Below the pieces are notes generated by a model that had not been told where the DNA came from, made no database searches, and was given only the letters and a program-made list of their open reading frames with translations. A program made the position numbers and the translations under genes. This document shows, piece by piece, positions 1 to 8,841 of a stretch of 64,000 bases of DNA. Position 1 is the stretch's first letter. Every line of letters begins with the position of its first letter. The stretch is from Bradyrhizobium canariense (GTDB lineage Bacteria; Pseudomonadota; Alphaproteobacteria; Rhizobiales; Xanthobacteraceae): assembly GCF_019402665.1 (NCBI RefSeq), contig NZ_VSST01000043.1, positions 1-64,000 of the forward strand, in the 5' to 3' direction.

Positions 1-1072
1 GGCCCAGGCCCGGCAGCACGACATCGAAATTACCCGCGGCAAGCTCGCGCATCGCCTTGCACATCGCGATCATCGGACGCGAAATGCCGGTGCCGAGCAG
101 GAAAGCGAGGACCGCGCCGAGCAGCGTGCCGCCGACGGCCAGCATCAGCACCAGTTGCTCGGTCTTCCCGATCGTCGCTTCCGATTCGGACTCCAGCCGC
201 TGCTGTTCGGCAACGAGGTCCGCCTTCATGGCGGTAGCACCCTGAAGGATCGCGCCGGCCGAACCGCTCATCTCGGTGACGAGATCGTCGATCATCTTGG
301 CATTGGCGATCAGTTTCTCCAGCGATTCCCGATAGGCACCGAGTAATCCCTTGGCATCCTTCAGGCCGGCGACGATCTTGTCGTCCATGGAATAAACCGC
401 GCCGAGCGAGTTCTCGACGAATTTCAGCCGCGCCAGCGCGCTGGTCGCAATCGCCTGATCGGATGTCAGCACGAAATTGGTCGCCGCCGCGTTCGCGGTC
501 TGGAATTGGGCATTGACCTGCTTGGTCCCGAACTCGATCGCCTGCGCCTCGGAATCGGAGGCATTGTTGCCGATGTCGTCGAGCTTGTATTTCAGGAGGT
601 TGGCGTTGCGCATGAGCTGGTTCTGCACCAGCAGCGCGCTGTCACGCTTGGCCTGGAGGACTTTTGCGAAGGTCGCGGAGAAGTTGGAGAACTCCTTGGC
701 GAGCTTGCCCAGGCTCTCCTGGCGCGCCGGCTTCTTGGCGCTCTTGACCGCCTGGTCGATGGCGCTCTTCAGGCCGGTCTCCGCGTCCAGCGCCGTCTTG
801 GCGTCGTCCTCCTTGCCGGTGACGACGAAATATTTGACGGCCGAGCGATAGGCGAGCAGCTCCCGGTCGATATTACGGGCGAGATCGGCCTCGGTGACGC
901 TGCTGCGGTAGGACCCGACCCCGGACGAGACCCGCTCGAAGCCAAAATAGGAGAAAGCCATGCTGCCGGCGGAGATCACCAGCACGGCGGCAAAGCCCAG
1001 AATGATCTTGGCGCGGAACCTGAGGGTCGGCATTATGGTGCGCTTCGACGAAGACGCGATACGTCCGGACAT
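1..1072 (-). CDS. Methyl-accepting chemotaxis protein, N-terminal part (cut by window edge)
   Basis: Translating the minus strand from the ATG at 1072 gives 357 open codons running off the left edge. The protein has a short basic N-terminus, a first membrane helix at about residues 23-41, a roughly 260-residue helical periplasmic sensor region, a second hydrophobic segment, and then the start of a HAMP linker (ISRPM, then LAAGN and a PG turn). This is the layout of a transmembrane chemoreceptor; the methylated/signalling domain would lie beyond the window. A GAGGG-like ribosome site lies upstream of 1072; an internal ATG at 1033 is possible but has no clear site. The ligand cannot be inferred. 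It is divergent from the FIST gene. Confidence 0.85.
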   Translation of the reverse strand, partial: MSGRIASSSKRTIMPTLRFRAKIILGFAAVLVISAGSMAFSYFGFERVSSGVGSYRSSVTEADLARNIDRELLAYRSAVKYFVVTGKEDDAKTALDAETGLKSAIDQAVKSAKKPARQESLGKLAKEFSNFSATFAKVLQAKRDSALLVQNQLMRNANLLKYKLDDIGNNASDSEAQAIEFGTKQVNAQFQTANAAATNFVLTSDQAIATSALARLKFVENSLGAVYSMDDKIVAGLKDAKGLLGAYRESLEKLIANAKMIDDLVTEMSGSAGAILQGATAMKADLVAEQQRLESESEATIGKTEQLVLMLAVGGTLLGAVLAFLLGTGISRPMIAMCKAMRELAAGNFDVVLPGLG

Positions 1073-1353
1073 TCCCACCCCCAACCCTCTGTTCTTGCAA
1101 CGCTCAGCCGGCCCGGAAGCAGCCCTTCCCGAACCTGTGCGGAAAATTAAGGCAGAAACGTCAAGAGGCGGTAAATCCAGCCGGCCTGCACCCCGGGTGG
1201 CGAGACTATCCGTCCTCCCGGCGCTCGTTCAGCCTTGCCGGGCCGAGGGGCCGTGTTGCGGCCAACCGGAAAGCGCCTTACTCTTGGGGAACTTGTCGGA
1301 CACTTATCAGGCACTTGGCGTTAGACCGGGCTGGTCCTCGAGGGGAGAAACGA

Positions 1354-2520
1354 GTGGGGCAAACCGATTTTCGGTTTGGCGGTGCGTCTGGCGTTGCCGT
1401 TGCCAAATCGAAGGCTGCGAGCGTCAATGAAGCCGTGGCCGAGCTCGTCGCCCAGCTCCCGTCCGACGAGCTGGCGCTGATTCTGGTTTTCCTCTCGCCC
1501 CGCTACGACCCCCATCACTTCATCGCCGAGATCACCCGGCAGTTCGATGAGACCCGGATCTGCGGTTGCACGACCGCGGGCGAGCTCGCCCCTGACGGCT
1601 GGGACGAGAACAGCGTCGTGGCGCTCGCGTTCAGCCGTGCCGATTTCTCGGCCGCGGTGCGGCCGATTTTCAACCTCGACAGTTTCCGCGTCGAGGACGG
1701 CCGCAGAATCGGCGGCGAGCTCCGGCACGAGCTGTTGCGGATCACCCCGCAAGTCGATCGCTGCAATGCCTTCGGCCTGGTGTTGATCGACGGCCTGTGC
1801 CGCCGCGAAGAGGCAGTTATGTCCGCGATCTATGCCTCGCTCGACGACATTCCGGTTGTCGGCGGCTCCGCGGGTGACGGGATGCGCTTCGAGAAGACCT
1901 GGGTGTTCTGCGACGGCACGGCACACACCAATGCCGCCCTCCTGATCCTGTTGAACACCTCGCTGCCGTTCCGGGTTTTCAAGTGCGACAATTTCGAGCC
2001 CAGTCCGCAGAAGATGGTGGTCACCGAAGCCGACATCGAAAATCGAACGGTCAGGGAGCTGAACGCGGAGCCAGCGGCCGAGGAATATTCGCGCATGGTC
2101 GGGATCCTGGACGCCAAGCTCGATCCGTTCTCCTTCGCGTCCCACCCGGTGCTGGTGCGGGTCGGCGGCGCCTATTACGCGCGGTCGATCCAGCGCGTCG
2201 AACCGGACGGCTCCTTGCATTTCTTCTGCGCCATCGACGAAGGCATGGTGCTGACGGCGGCGACGTCGCGCAGCCTGGTCGGCTCGACCCGCGACACCTT
2301 CACCGAAATCCGCGACCAGATCGGAGAGGTCTCGCTCTATATCGGCTTCGAGTGCCTGCTCCGGCGGCTCGACGCCGAGCAGCACCAGCTCACCCGCGAC
2401 ATGTCCGAACTGTACCGGCAGAACCGAGTCGTCGGCTTTCACACCTATGGCGAGCAGTTCGGCTCCATGCATGTGAACCAGACCTTCACCGGCGTCGCGA
2501 TCGGAAGGCGCCCGTCGTGA
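1354..2520 (+). CDS. FIST-domain sensory protein (NosP-like)
   Basis: A 388-residue cytoplasmic protein with FIST N and FIST C sensory domains: an N-terminal block around ICGCTTAGEL, then GLVLIDGLCRREE and GGSAGDG, and a C-terminal block ending in GFHTYGEQFG, typical of the family. FIST proteins are input modules; in Pseudomonas the FIST protein NosP binds haem and nitric oxide and controls the co-transcribed kinase NahK. The GTG at 1354 is chosen because GAGGGGAG lies about 6 bases upstream; longer in-frame starts lack a site. The stop overlaps the start of the histidine kinase by 4 bases, so the two are translationally coupled. Haem binding and the actual ligand are inference. Confidence 0.85.
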   Translation: MGQTDFRFGGASGVAVAKSKAASVNEAVAELVAQLPSDELALILVFLSPRYDPHHFIAEITRQFDETRICGCTTAGELAPDGWDENSVVALAFSRADFSAAVRPIFNLDSFRVEDGRRIGGELRHELLRITPQVDRCNAFGLVLIDGLCRREEAVMSAIYASLDDIPVVGGSAGDGMRFEKTWVFCDGTAHTNAALLILLNTSLPFRVFKCDNFEPSPQKMVVTEADIENRTVRELNAEPAAEEYSRMVGILDAKLDPFSFASHPVLVRVGGAYYARSIQRVEPDGSLHFFCAIDEGMVLTAATSRSLVGSTRDTFTEIRDQIGEVSLYIGFECLLRRLDAEQHQLTRDMSELYRQNRVVGFHTYGEQFGSMHVNQTFTGVAIGRRPS

Positions 2521-3875
2521 CGGACATGTGGCAGGGCCCTGATGCGACCGACCAGTTGCGGCGCGAGGCGGCGAAGCTGAAGAAGATCAACGCCGCCCTG
2601 ATGTCGCGCGTCGAGCGCTCGATGGACCAGCAGCTCAACGCCTTCTCGCTGTTCGAGACTGCGATTGCGCTCGACCACAAGGTTCGCGACCGGACTCACC
2701 AGTTGCGCGGGGCGCTGCATTCGGTCGAGCGCGCCAATGAAGAGCTCTACCGCGCCAAGCAACAGGCTGAAGCCGCAAGCTCGCTGAAATCATCGGTGCT
2801 GATCTCGGTTACCCACGACCTGTTGCAGCCGCTCAACGCGGCGCGGCTGACGCTGTCGGCGCTGACCGAAATGATGGAGTCGCAGGAAGCGGGCCTGCTG
2901 ATCGACCAGGCCGACCGCTCGCTGCTGATGCTGGAGGACCTGCTGCGGTCGCTGCTGGAGATCGCAAAGCTCGACGCCGGCGCACTCAAGCCCGACGTGC
3001 GCGCCATCGCGCTGGCGCCCCTGTTCGAGCAGCTTCGCAACGAATTCGAGCCGGTCGCGGCGCGGCAGGGGCTTGCCCTGCACATCCGCACCTCACCGCA
3101 CGCGGTGAGGTCGGATGCGATGATGCTGCGACGGATCCTTCAGAATCTGCTTGCCAATGCGATCCGCTATACCCGCAGCGGCGGTGTCGTCATGGGATGC
3201 CGGCTGCGGGGCGACCGCATCTGCGTCCAGGTCTCCGACACCGGGCCTGGAATTGCGCAGGCGCAGCAGGAGGCAATCTTCCGCGAATTCCAGCGCGGCG
3301 AAGCAACCGCGACCGACCAGGCCGGCTTCGGGCTCGGCCTCTCCATCGTCCGCCGTTTCGCAACCGTGCTCGGTCACGGGGTGCAGTTGTCGTCCCGGAT
3401 CGGCAAAGGATCGACCTTCACCCTGGAGCTGGAGCCGACCGACCTCGCGGAGGTCGGCGACGAGGTGCACGAGATCAAGCTCGACGAGCGGCACTATAGC
3501 GGGCTCGAAGGCGCCAAGATCCTGCTGATCGAGAACGACCCGAACGGCTCGGAGGCGATGGCCGCGCTGCTGGAAGGTTGGGGCTGCGACGTCGCGACCA
3601 CGCGCTCGGCTGCCGATGCGCTGCTGCGCCTCAGCGAGCTCGGCGGCGCGCCGGATGCCGTGATCGCCGATCTGCACCTCGATCACGGCGAGAGCGGCCT
3701 GTCGGCCATCGCCGACGTCCGACAGCATCTGAAGCTCGACACGCCGGCCATGATCATCACCGCCGACTACTCCGACAAGGCTGCAAAGGAAGCGAGCCGC
3801 CACGGCCTCGAAGTGCTGAAGAAGCCGATCAAGCCCGCCGAGATGCGGGCGCTGCTATCGTTCCTGCTGAGCTAG
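2517..3875 (+). CDS. Hybrid sensor histidine kinase (NahK-like) with C-terminal receiver
   Basis: 452 residues. An N-terminal coiled coil (about 12-95) replaces any PAS or membrane sensor. It is followed by an H-box with phospho-acceptor His100 (SVTHDLLQPLNA), an N-box around residue 214 (LLANAIRYT), G-boxes DTGPGIA and FGLGLSIV, and a receiver domain with phospho-acceptor Asp385 and conserved Lys436. With no sensor of its own, it is probably driven by the FIST protein encoded just upstream, whose stop overlaps this GTG start as GTGA. The H-box resembles NahK/ErcS' of Pseudomonas. The stop lies in a CTAG that also supplies the stop of the convergent response regulator. Likely targets are the two NarL-type regulators that follow. 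Confidence 0.9.
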   Translation: MTDMWQGPDATDQLRREAAKLKKINAALMSRVERSMDQQLNAFSLFETAIALDHKVRDRTHQLRGALHSVERANEELYRAKQQAEAASSLKSSVLISVTHDLLQPLNAARLTLSALTEMMESQEAGLLIDQADRSLLMLEDLLRSLLEIAKLDAGALKPDVRAIALAPLFEQLRNEFEPVAARQGLALHIRTSPHAVRSDAMMLRRILQNLLANAIRYTRSGGVVMGCRLRGDRICVQVSDTGPGIAQAQQEAIFREFQRGEATATDQAGFGLGLSIVRRFATVLGHGVQLSSRIGKGSTFTLELEPTDLAEVGDEVHEIKLDERHYSGLEGAKILLIENDPNGSEAMAALLEGWGCDVATTRSAADALLRLSELGGAPDAVIADLHLDHGESGLSAIADVRQHLKLDTPAMIITADYSDKAAKEASRHGLEVLKKPIKPAEMRALLSFLLS

Positions 3876-4579
3876 TCCCGCGCGGATGGATCGGGCTGTG
3901 CCGCCTCGCGCCGGACCGTGGGGCCCTCGGCTGCCAGCGTCGCGAAGTCGATCCTGGACATTTCAACGATCGCCTTGGTGCGGCTGAGCACGTTGAGCTT
4001 GCGCAGGATCTCGGAGACGTGGACCTTCACCGTGGTCTCCGAAATCGTCAGCTCGTAGGCGATCTGCTTGTTTTGCAGGCCGCGCTGGAGCATTTCGAGC
4101 ACGCGCAATTGCTGCGGCGTCAGCTCGTGCAGGCGCTTCAGGAGATCCTGCGCGGGGCCGGACGCCCGTTGCGGCCGGGCCCGTCCGCGATAGGCGGCGG
4201 GAACACAGACCGAGCCGCGCAGCACCTCGCCGATCGACTGTGCCAGCTCCTGCTTGGACGACGATTTGGGGATGTAGCCGGACACGCCGAGCGACAACGC
4301 GCCGGACACGATCTGCCGATCCTGATGTCCGGATACGATGACGACGGGAATTTTTGGAAACGCCTTGCGGATGCGGATGATGCCCGAAAGACCCGTGGTG
4401 CCCGGCATCGACAGATCGAGCAGGATCAGGTCGAGTTCGGTGCTCGCCGCGATCTGCTCCAGCGCGCCGTCGATCGACGTCGCCTGAACAATATCGGCCG
4501 CGGGCGCCACCATCCGGAGCGCGCCTTCGAGCGCCTCGCGAAACAGCGGATGGTCCTCGACGATCAGAAATCGCATCAC
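3872..4579 (-). CDS. NarL/LuxR-family response regulator
   Basis: 235 residues. The N-terminal receiver has phospho-acceptor Asp55 (LILLDLSMPG) and Lys105 (GYIPKS); the C-terminal LuxR/GerE helix-turn-helix starts near LTPQQLRVLEML and continues through NKQIAYEL and TVKVHVSEILRKL. It is paralogous to the regulator at 4713-5396. It resembles AgmR/ErbR-type regulators that control PQQ alcohol oxidation in Pseudomonas, and sits between the hybrid kinase (convergent, stops overlapping) and the PQQ dehydrogenase genes. ATG 4579 is followed directly by a second ATG at 4576; either may be used. The target promoters are not visible from sequence. Confidence 0.9.
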   Translation of the reverse strand: MMRFLIVEDHPLFREALEGALRMVAPAADIVQATSIDGALEQIAASTELDLILLDLSMPGTTGLSGIIRIRKAFPKIPVVIVSGHQDRQIVSGALSLGVSGYIPKSSSKQELAQSIGEVLRGSVCVPAAYRGRARPQRASGPAQDLLKRLHELTPQQLRVLEMLQRGLQNKQIAYELTISETTVKVHVSEILRKLNVLSRTKAIVEMSRIDFATLAAEGPTVRREAAQPDPSARD

Positions 4580-4712
4580 GTAAGAGCCATTGTGAAGACC
4601 TTGCTGAAGACCTCGCCCAGGAGGCCGCCAGGGCCGGCGTCGAATTGAACGCGTTGAGAATGGCTCGGCACCGCCAAGCCGGCTTGATCCAGGTCAAGAA
4701 CGACACTGCGCG

Positions 4713-5396
4713 TCATTGCGACCTGCCGCGATCGGGCCGCGCATAAGGCCGGCTGCGCGGATCGGGCAGCTCCATCTTGCCGATTTCGATGATCGCCTTG
4801 TTGCGGCTGAACAGGCCGAGCTTGCGCAGGATCTCGGTGATATGCGCCTTCACCGTGGATTCCGCGAGCTGAAGCTCCTGGGCGATCTGGCGGTTCGGAT
4901 AGCCGCGACGCAGGAGGTCGAGCACGCGAAGCTGCTGCGGCGTGAGCTCGTGCAGCTTGACCTCGAGCGCCTTGCTGGCCTCGGCCCGCCGCTGCGGCGT
5001 CGCCACGAAATCCTTCGGCACCGACACCGACCCGCTCAGCACGCCCTCGATCGATTGCGCCAGCTCACGCTTCGACGTCGACTTGGGCAGATATCCGGCG
5101 GCACCCAGCGCCAGCGCCTCGCGGACGACGCGCTGGTCCTCCTCGCTCGACACGATGGCGACCGGCAGGCGCGGAAAGGCCTCGCGCAAGCGCAGAAAGC
5201 CGGAGAAGCCGGTCGCGTCCGGCAGCGAAAGATCGAGCAGCGCAAGGTCGATACCCTGCTCGGCCGACAGGATATGCAGCGCATCCGCGATCGACATCGC
5301 TTCGAAGATCCGCGCTTCCGGCAAGGCCAGCCGCACCGCATTGCCGAGCGCCTCGCGAAACAGCGGATGATCGTCGATGATCAGGAAGCTGGTCAT
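4713..5396 (-). CDS. NarL/LuxR-family response regulator (second paralogue)
   Basis: 227 residues from ATG 5396, which has GGGAAGG a few bases upstream; the frame is open further upstream to 5528 but that extension is low-complexity and unlike the family. Receiver with Asp55 (LALLDLSLPD) and lysine in GYLPKST, then a LuxR-type helix-turn-helix (LTPQQLRVLDLLRRG, QIAQELQL, TVKAHITEILRKL). Very similar over its length to the regulator at 3872-4579, suggesting a tandem duplication, with divergence in the recognition region. It is downstream of and co-directional with the dehydrogenase and fusion genes. Two regulators beside one hybrid kinase suggests a branched phosphorelay; this is inference. 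Confidence 0.9.
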   Translation of the reverse strand: MTSFLIIDDHPLFREALGNAVRLALPEARIFEAMSIADALHILSAEQGIDLALLDLSLPDATGFSGFLRLREAFPRLPVAIVSSEEDQRVVREALALGAAGYLPKSTSKRELAQSIEGVLSGSVSVPKDFVATPQRRAEASKALEVKLHELTPQQLRVLDLLRRGYPNRQIAQELQLAESTVKAHITEILRKLGLFSRNKAIIEIGKMELPDPRSRPYARPDRGRSQ

Positions 5397-5534
5397 GGCG
5401 CCTTCCCAACACTGCATCGCACGCGCACCTGCCGCGGCGGCGGAAGCGGCACATCCATGCGATCGCCGTCCGGCGCCGGGATGATGCCGGACGGACGCTA
5501 CCACATCCTCCCGATCGCGCTCGGTCAAGATCGC

Positions 5535-6704
5535 TCAGTCGTTCGAGTCGGATTGGACCGTCAGCAGGAAGGAAAAGATGTGGTCGAACTGATCGTCGGT
5601 GAAGACCTCTTTCCAGGCCGGCATACCCTTGGTCGGCCGCCCCTCATGCACGGTGGTCCAGAATTTCTCGCGCATATCGTCACCGTAGCGATGACGCAGC
5701 AGCCGCAGGTCGATCTTCCGCTCGCTCTGGATCGCGTCCGGACCGTGGCAGTGCGCACAGGTTCCGTTGAATATCTCCTTGCCCGAACCGACGGCCTCGG
5801 TGCCGGGCGCGTCGCCCTTGGTCTCGGTGGCGACCACACTGGCGGTCTGCGTCGCGCCGGGCCCGGCCCCGATGGTCGTTCCCGCCGGCATCGCTGGGGC
5901 CGCACCGAAGCGAGCCGGCTGGCCGGTCGGCAAGCCATATTTGACCGCGAGCGCGCCGATCGTGGCCTGAAGCTGCGGCAGGACGGCATCGACGCGATCA
6001 CGCAGCTCGGTGGATGTCTTCGCAAAGCCGATCGCCGCATCCCATGACAGGCCTTCGCCCTCGGTGAGCTGAATCTGATAGCGATCATTGTAGCTGGTCT
6101 TGTTCAGCCAGCCGGCGACCGGGCCCCAGATGAAGGCGACGTCGGCCTTGCCCTGATCGAGCGCCTGCATGCCTTCCTCGGGCGACAGCACCGTCACCAT
6201 CCGGATGTCGGCGCGGCTCGCGAGCAGGTTTTGCGGCGTGCTGGCGAACTGCACGGCAACACGCTTGCCGTGGAGGCTGTCGAGGCTGTTGAGCACCTGC
6301 CCCTTGGCCGCCACGAGGCCATAGCCCTCCTTCGCGACCGTGCCGGAGAAGATCACGGCCGGTCCCATGAAATCCTCGGACCGCGGCAGCCCGATCATGG
6401 CGTCGCATTGCTTGCCGAGCAGCGTGACACGCACGGTGCGCTTGCCGAAATAGGATTTGTACCAGTCGTAGGCGACCGGCCGGCCGAGCGCCTGCGCCAG
6501 GGCCTGCCCGATCTCGACATAGAAGCCCGGCTGAGACGGATTATCGCTTGAGAATGGAAGATTGGTCGGGTCGGCGCAGAGACGCAGCGGCTGCGCCTCG
6601 TCCGCATGCAGCAAGGCGGGAACCACCAGCGCGGCGGCACATGCGAGCAGACCTGCGATGGCGCGATTTCGGCTCGCACCGATGCCAGAACGATTCGGAC
6701 GCAT
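5535..6704 (-). CDS. Quinoprotein-associated periplasmic binding protein fused to cytochrome c
   Basis: 389 residues. A signal sequence (about 12-35) leads into a solute-binding-protein fold of the quinoprotein-associated type (XoxJ/MxaJ-like) from about 40 to 262, beginning LRLCADPTNLPFSS. A Pro/Ala/Thr linker (about 263-305) follows, then a class I cytochrome c domain with haem motif CAHCH at 316-320 and probable axial Met361 (KGMPAW). In methanol dehydrogenase systems XoxJ and the electron-accepting cytochrome XoxG are normally separate genes; here both activities are on one chain. It follows the PQQ dehydrogenase in the same direction, so it probably docks with it and takes its electrons. 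ATG 6704 has GGGAG upstream; a longer frame to 6770 lacks a site. Confidence 0.85.
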   Translation of the reverse strand: MRPNRSGIGASRNRAIAGLLACAAALVVPALLHADEAQPLRLCADPTNLPFSSDNPSQPGFYVEIGQALAQALGRPVAYDWYKSYFGKRTVRVTLLGKQCDAMIGLPRSEDFMGPAVIFSGTVAKEGYGLVAAKGQVLNSLDSLHGKRVAVQFASTPQNLLASRADIRMVTVLSPEEGMQALDQGKADVAFIWGPVAGWLNKTSYNDRYQIQLTEGEGLSWDAAIGFAKTSTELRDRVDAVLPQLQATIGALAVKYGLPTGQPARFGAAPAMPAGTTIGAGPGATQTASVVATETKGDAPGTEAVGSGKEIFNGTCAHCHGPDAIQSERKIDLRLLRHRYGDDMREKFWTTVHEGRPTKGMPAWKEVFTDDQFDHIFSFLLTVQSDSND

Positions 6705-6844
6705 CCTCGTCTCCCGTAGCTCTTGATTGGGCCGGAGCTCTGTTGAGCCAGGCGCTGCGGCACCAGGCATCGGCCGATGCCGCAGCTCGTGTCAGGAAAA
6801 GGCGCGCGCGTATCCCGTCACCTCGAGGATGCGCGCGCGAGTGC

Positions 6845-8560
6845 TCACTGGACGGAGAACACGAAGAGCGAACCGCCCTCGGGGGCTGCGGCCGTCATCT
6901 TCTTTCCTATCTCGCCCAGGAACGCCGGCAGCGCAGCGGTGCGGCCGACGACGATGGCGACATATTGCTTGCCGTCGACCTGATAGGTCACCGGACCTGC
7001 GCCGATGCCGGAGCCGAGATTCTTGCTCCACAACACCTTGCCGGACTTCGCATCGATGGCGCGGAAATCGCCATGGATGTTGCCGGCAAACACGAGGCCA
7101 CCGCCGGTGGTCAGCGTGCCGCCGTTGAAGGGCAGGTCTTCCTTGATCGACCAGACCTTCTTCTGCGCGACCGGGTCCCAGGCCACGAGCTCGCCGAGGA
7201 AGCCGCCGGGACCTTCCTTGGTCGGGAATTCGGCGCCGAGATAGAACACACCGCGCTTGTAGGCGACGTCCGAGACCGACCAGTCCATGCAGACGTTGTT
7301 GGACGGGATGTAGACGAGACCGGTCTGCGGATTGAACGACATCGGCTGCCAGTTCTTGCCGCCGATCAGGTTCGGGCAGATGTCCTTGGCGGGATGATTC
7401 GGCCCGGGACGCTTGTCGGGATCCTCGACCGCGCGCATCGTGGCGACGTCCCACTTCTTGGCCCAGTTGGAGAACACGTATTTCTCCGCCGAAAGCACCT
7501 TGCCGGTCTCGCGGTTGGCGACGAAGAAGTAGCCGTTGCGATCCGCCTTCATCAGCGCCGGAACGGTGCTGCCGTCGATCTTCAGATCCGCGAGCACGGC
7601 TTCGTTGACGCCGTCATAGTCCCAGGCATCGGCCGGCGTGGTCTGGATGTGCCACTTGATCTTGCCGGTGTTGGGATCGAACGCCACCGTCGAGGCGGTG
7701 TAGAGGTTGGTCAGCTTGCCGAAATTGCCGTCGCCGGTCGAGCGCACCGCCGTATTCCAGGGTCCAGGATTGCTGGTGCCCCAATAAACCGTGTCGGTCT
7801 TCGGATCGTAGGAGCCGACCAGCCAGGGCGCGCCGCCGCCATGCTGGGCGGAGTCGCCCTTCCAGGTGTCGCCGCCGGGCTCATCCGGCGACGGAACGGT
7901 ATAGGTCTGCCACAACTGCTTGCCGGTGCCGATGTCGAAGGCCTGGAGCGAGCCGCGTACGCCGTATTCGCCGCCGCCGAACCCGGTGATGACCTTGTCG
8001 CGCACGACGAGCGGCGGCGAGGTGATGACCGAACCCTGCTTGTAGTCGACCACCTTCGTCGTCCACAGCGACTTGCCGGTCGCGGCATCGAGCGCCGTCA
8101 GCTTGCCGTCGAGGCGACCGACGAAGATCTTGCCGTCGGCATAGGAGACGCCGCGATTGTTCACATCGCAGCAGGCGTATTGCAGCACGTCCTCGGGAAT
8201 ATCGGGCTCGTAGGTCCACTTGCGCGCGCCGGTGGCGGCATCGAGCGCGTAGACATATTTCGGGCCCCAGGAGCTCGAAACAAAGAGCGTGTTGCCGACG
8301 ACGATCGGCGAGGATTCGTTCGAACGCAGCGACGCCAGCGAGAACGAATAGGCGAGCGTCAGCTTGCCGGCGTTCTCGGTGTTGATCTGCTTCAGCGGGC
8401 TGAAGCGCGTGTTGCCGTAGTCGTGGCCGGCAACGGCCCACTGGTTCGAATCGGATTGCGCCTTGAGCAGGGAGTCGTTGGCGCGAACGCCCGGCGTAGC
8501 GGCGGCGAGCATCGCAATCATCGAGATGCCAGCCAAGAAGCCCTTCGTTCCAAAGGTCAT
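6845..8560 (-). CDS. PQQ-dependent alcohol dehydrogenase, lanthanide-type (XoxF/PedH-like)
   Basis: 571 residues with a signal peptide (about 1-28) and an eight-bladed quinoprotein propeller. Recognisable are the adjacent-cysteine pair Cys130-Cys131 that forms the PQQ-capping disulfide, repeated tryptophan docking motifs (DAATGARKW, DAATGKSLW), and the catalytic region AWDYDGVNE with Asp314 and Asp316. The second aspartate is the published hallmark of lanthanide-dependent enzymes; calcium enzymes carry Ala or Ser there. Expected reaction: oxidation of a primary alcohol to aldehyde in the periplasm, with electrons to cytochrome c. The sequence looks closer to the PedH/ExaA branch than to classical XoxF5, so the substrate is open. 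ATG 8560 has GGAGGG 7 bases upstream. The binding protein-cytochrome fusion follows. Confidence 0.9.
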   Translation of the reverse strand: MTFGTKGFLAGISMIAMLAAATPGVRANDSLLKAQSDSNQWAVAGHDYGNTRFSPLKQINTENAGKLTLAYSFSLASLRSNESSPIVVGNTLFVSSSWGPKYVYALDAATGARKWTYEPDIPEDVLQYACCDVNNRGVSYADGKIFVGRLDGKLTALDAATGKSLWTTKVVDYKQGSVITSPPLVVRDKVITGFGGGEYGVRGSLQAFDIGTGKQLWQTYTVPSPDEPGGDTWKGDSAQHGGGAPWLVGSYDPKTDTVYWGTSNPGPWNTAVRSTGDGNFGKLTNLYTASTVAFDPNTGKIKWHIQTTPADAWDYDGVNEAVLADLKIDGSTVPALMKADRNGYFFVANRETGKVLSAEKYVFSNWAKKWDVATMRAVEDPDKRPGPNHPAKDICPNLIGGKNWQPMSFNPQTGLVYIPSNNVCMDWSVSDVAYKRGVFYLGAEFPTKEGPGGFLGELVAWDPVAQKKVWSIKEDLPFNGGTLTTGGGLVFAGNIHGDFRAIDAKSGKVLWSKNLGSGIGAGPVTYQVDGKQYVAIVVGRTAALPAFLGEIGKKMTAAAPEGGSLFVFSVQ

Positions 8561-8841
8561 GTATTCCCTCCGCGATGTTGTTGTGCACGCCATGTTGGGC
8601 GCTTGAGCGCGCTGCGCTCGTGATGCGCAGTTTGTCTGCGAGCCATCGTTTGAAATTACAGCATCGCCGTTTCGCGCTTAGTATAGGCGGAAGGTAGTAG
8701 TGCGGATCATTAGCGAGTTGCGCCGCTCATCTCGTTGTTCAGGCTTGCGTCTTGCCCCTGCTTGCAGCTCGAAACGAGCCGTCGGATTTAGGCGCACCGC
8801 GCCGCAATCGGGCCACTCCCATCCGGCTTCGCGTCCGTCTG

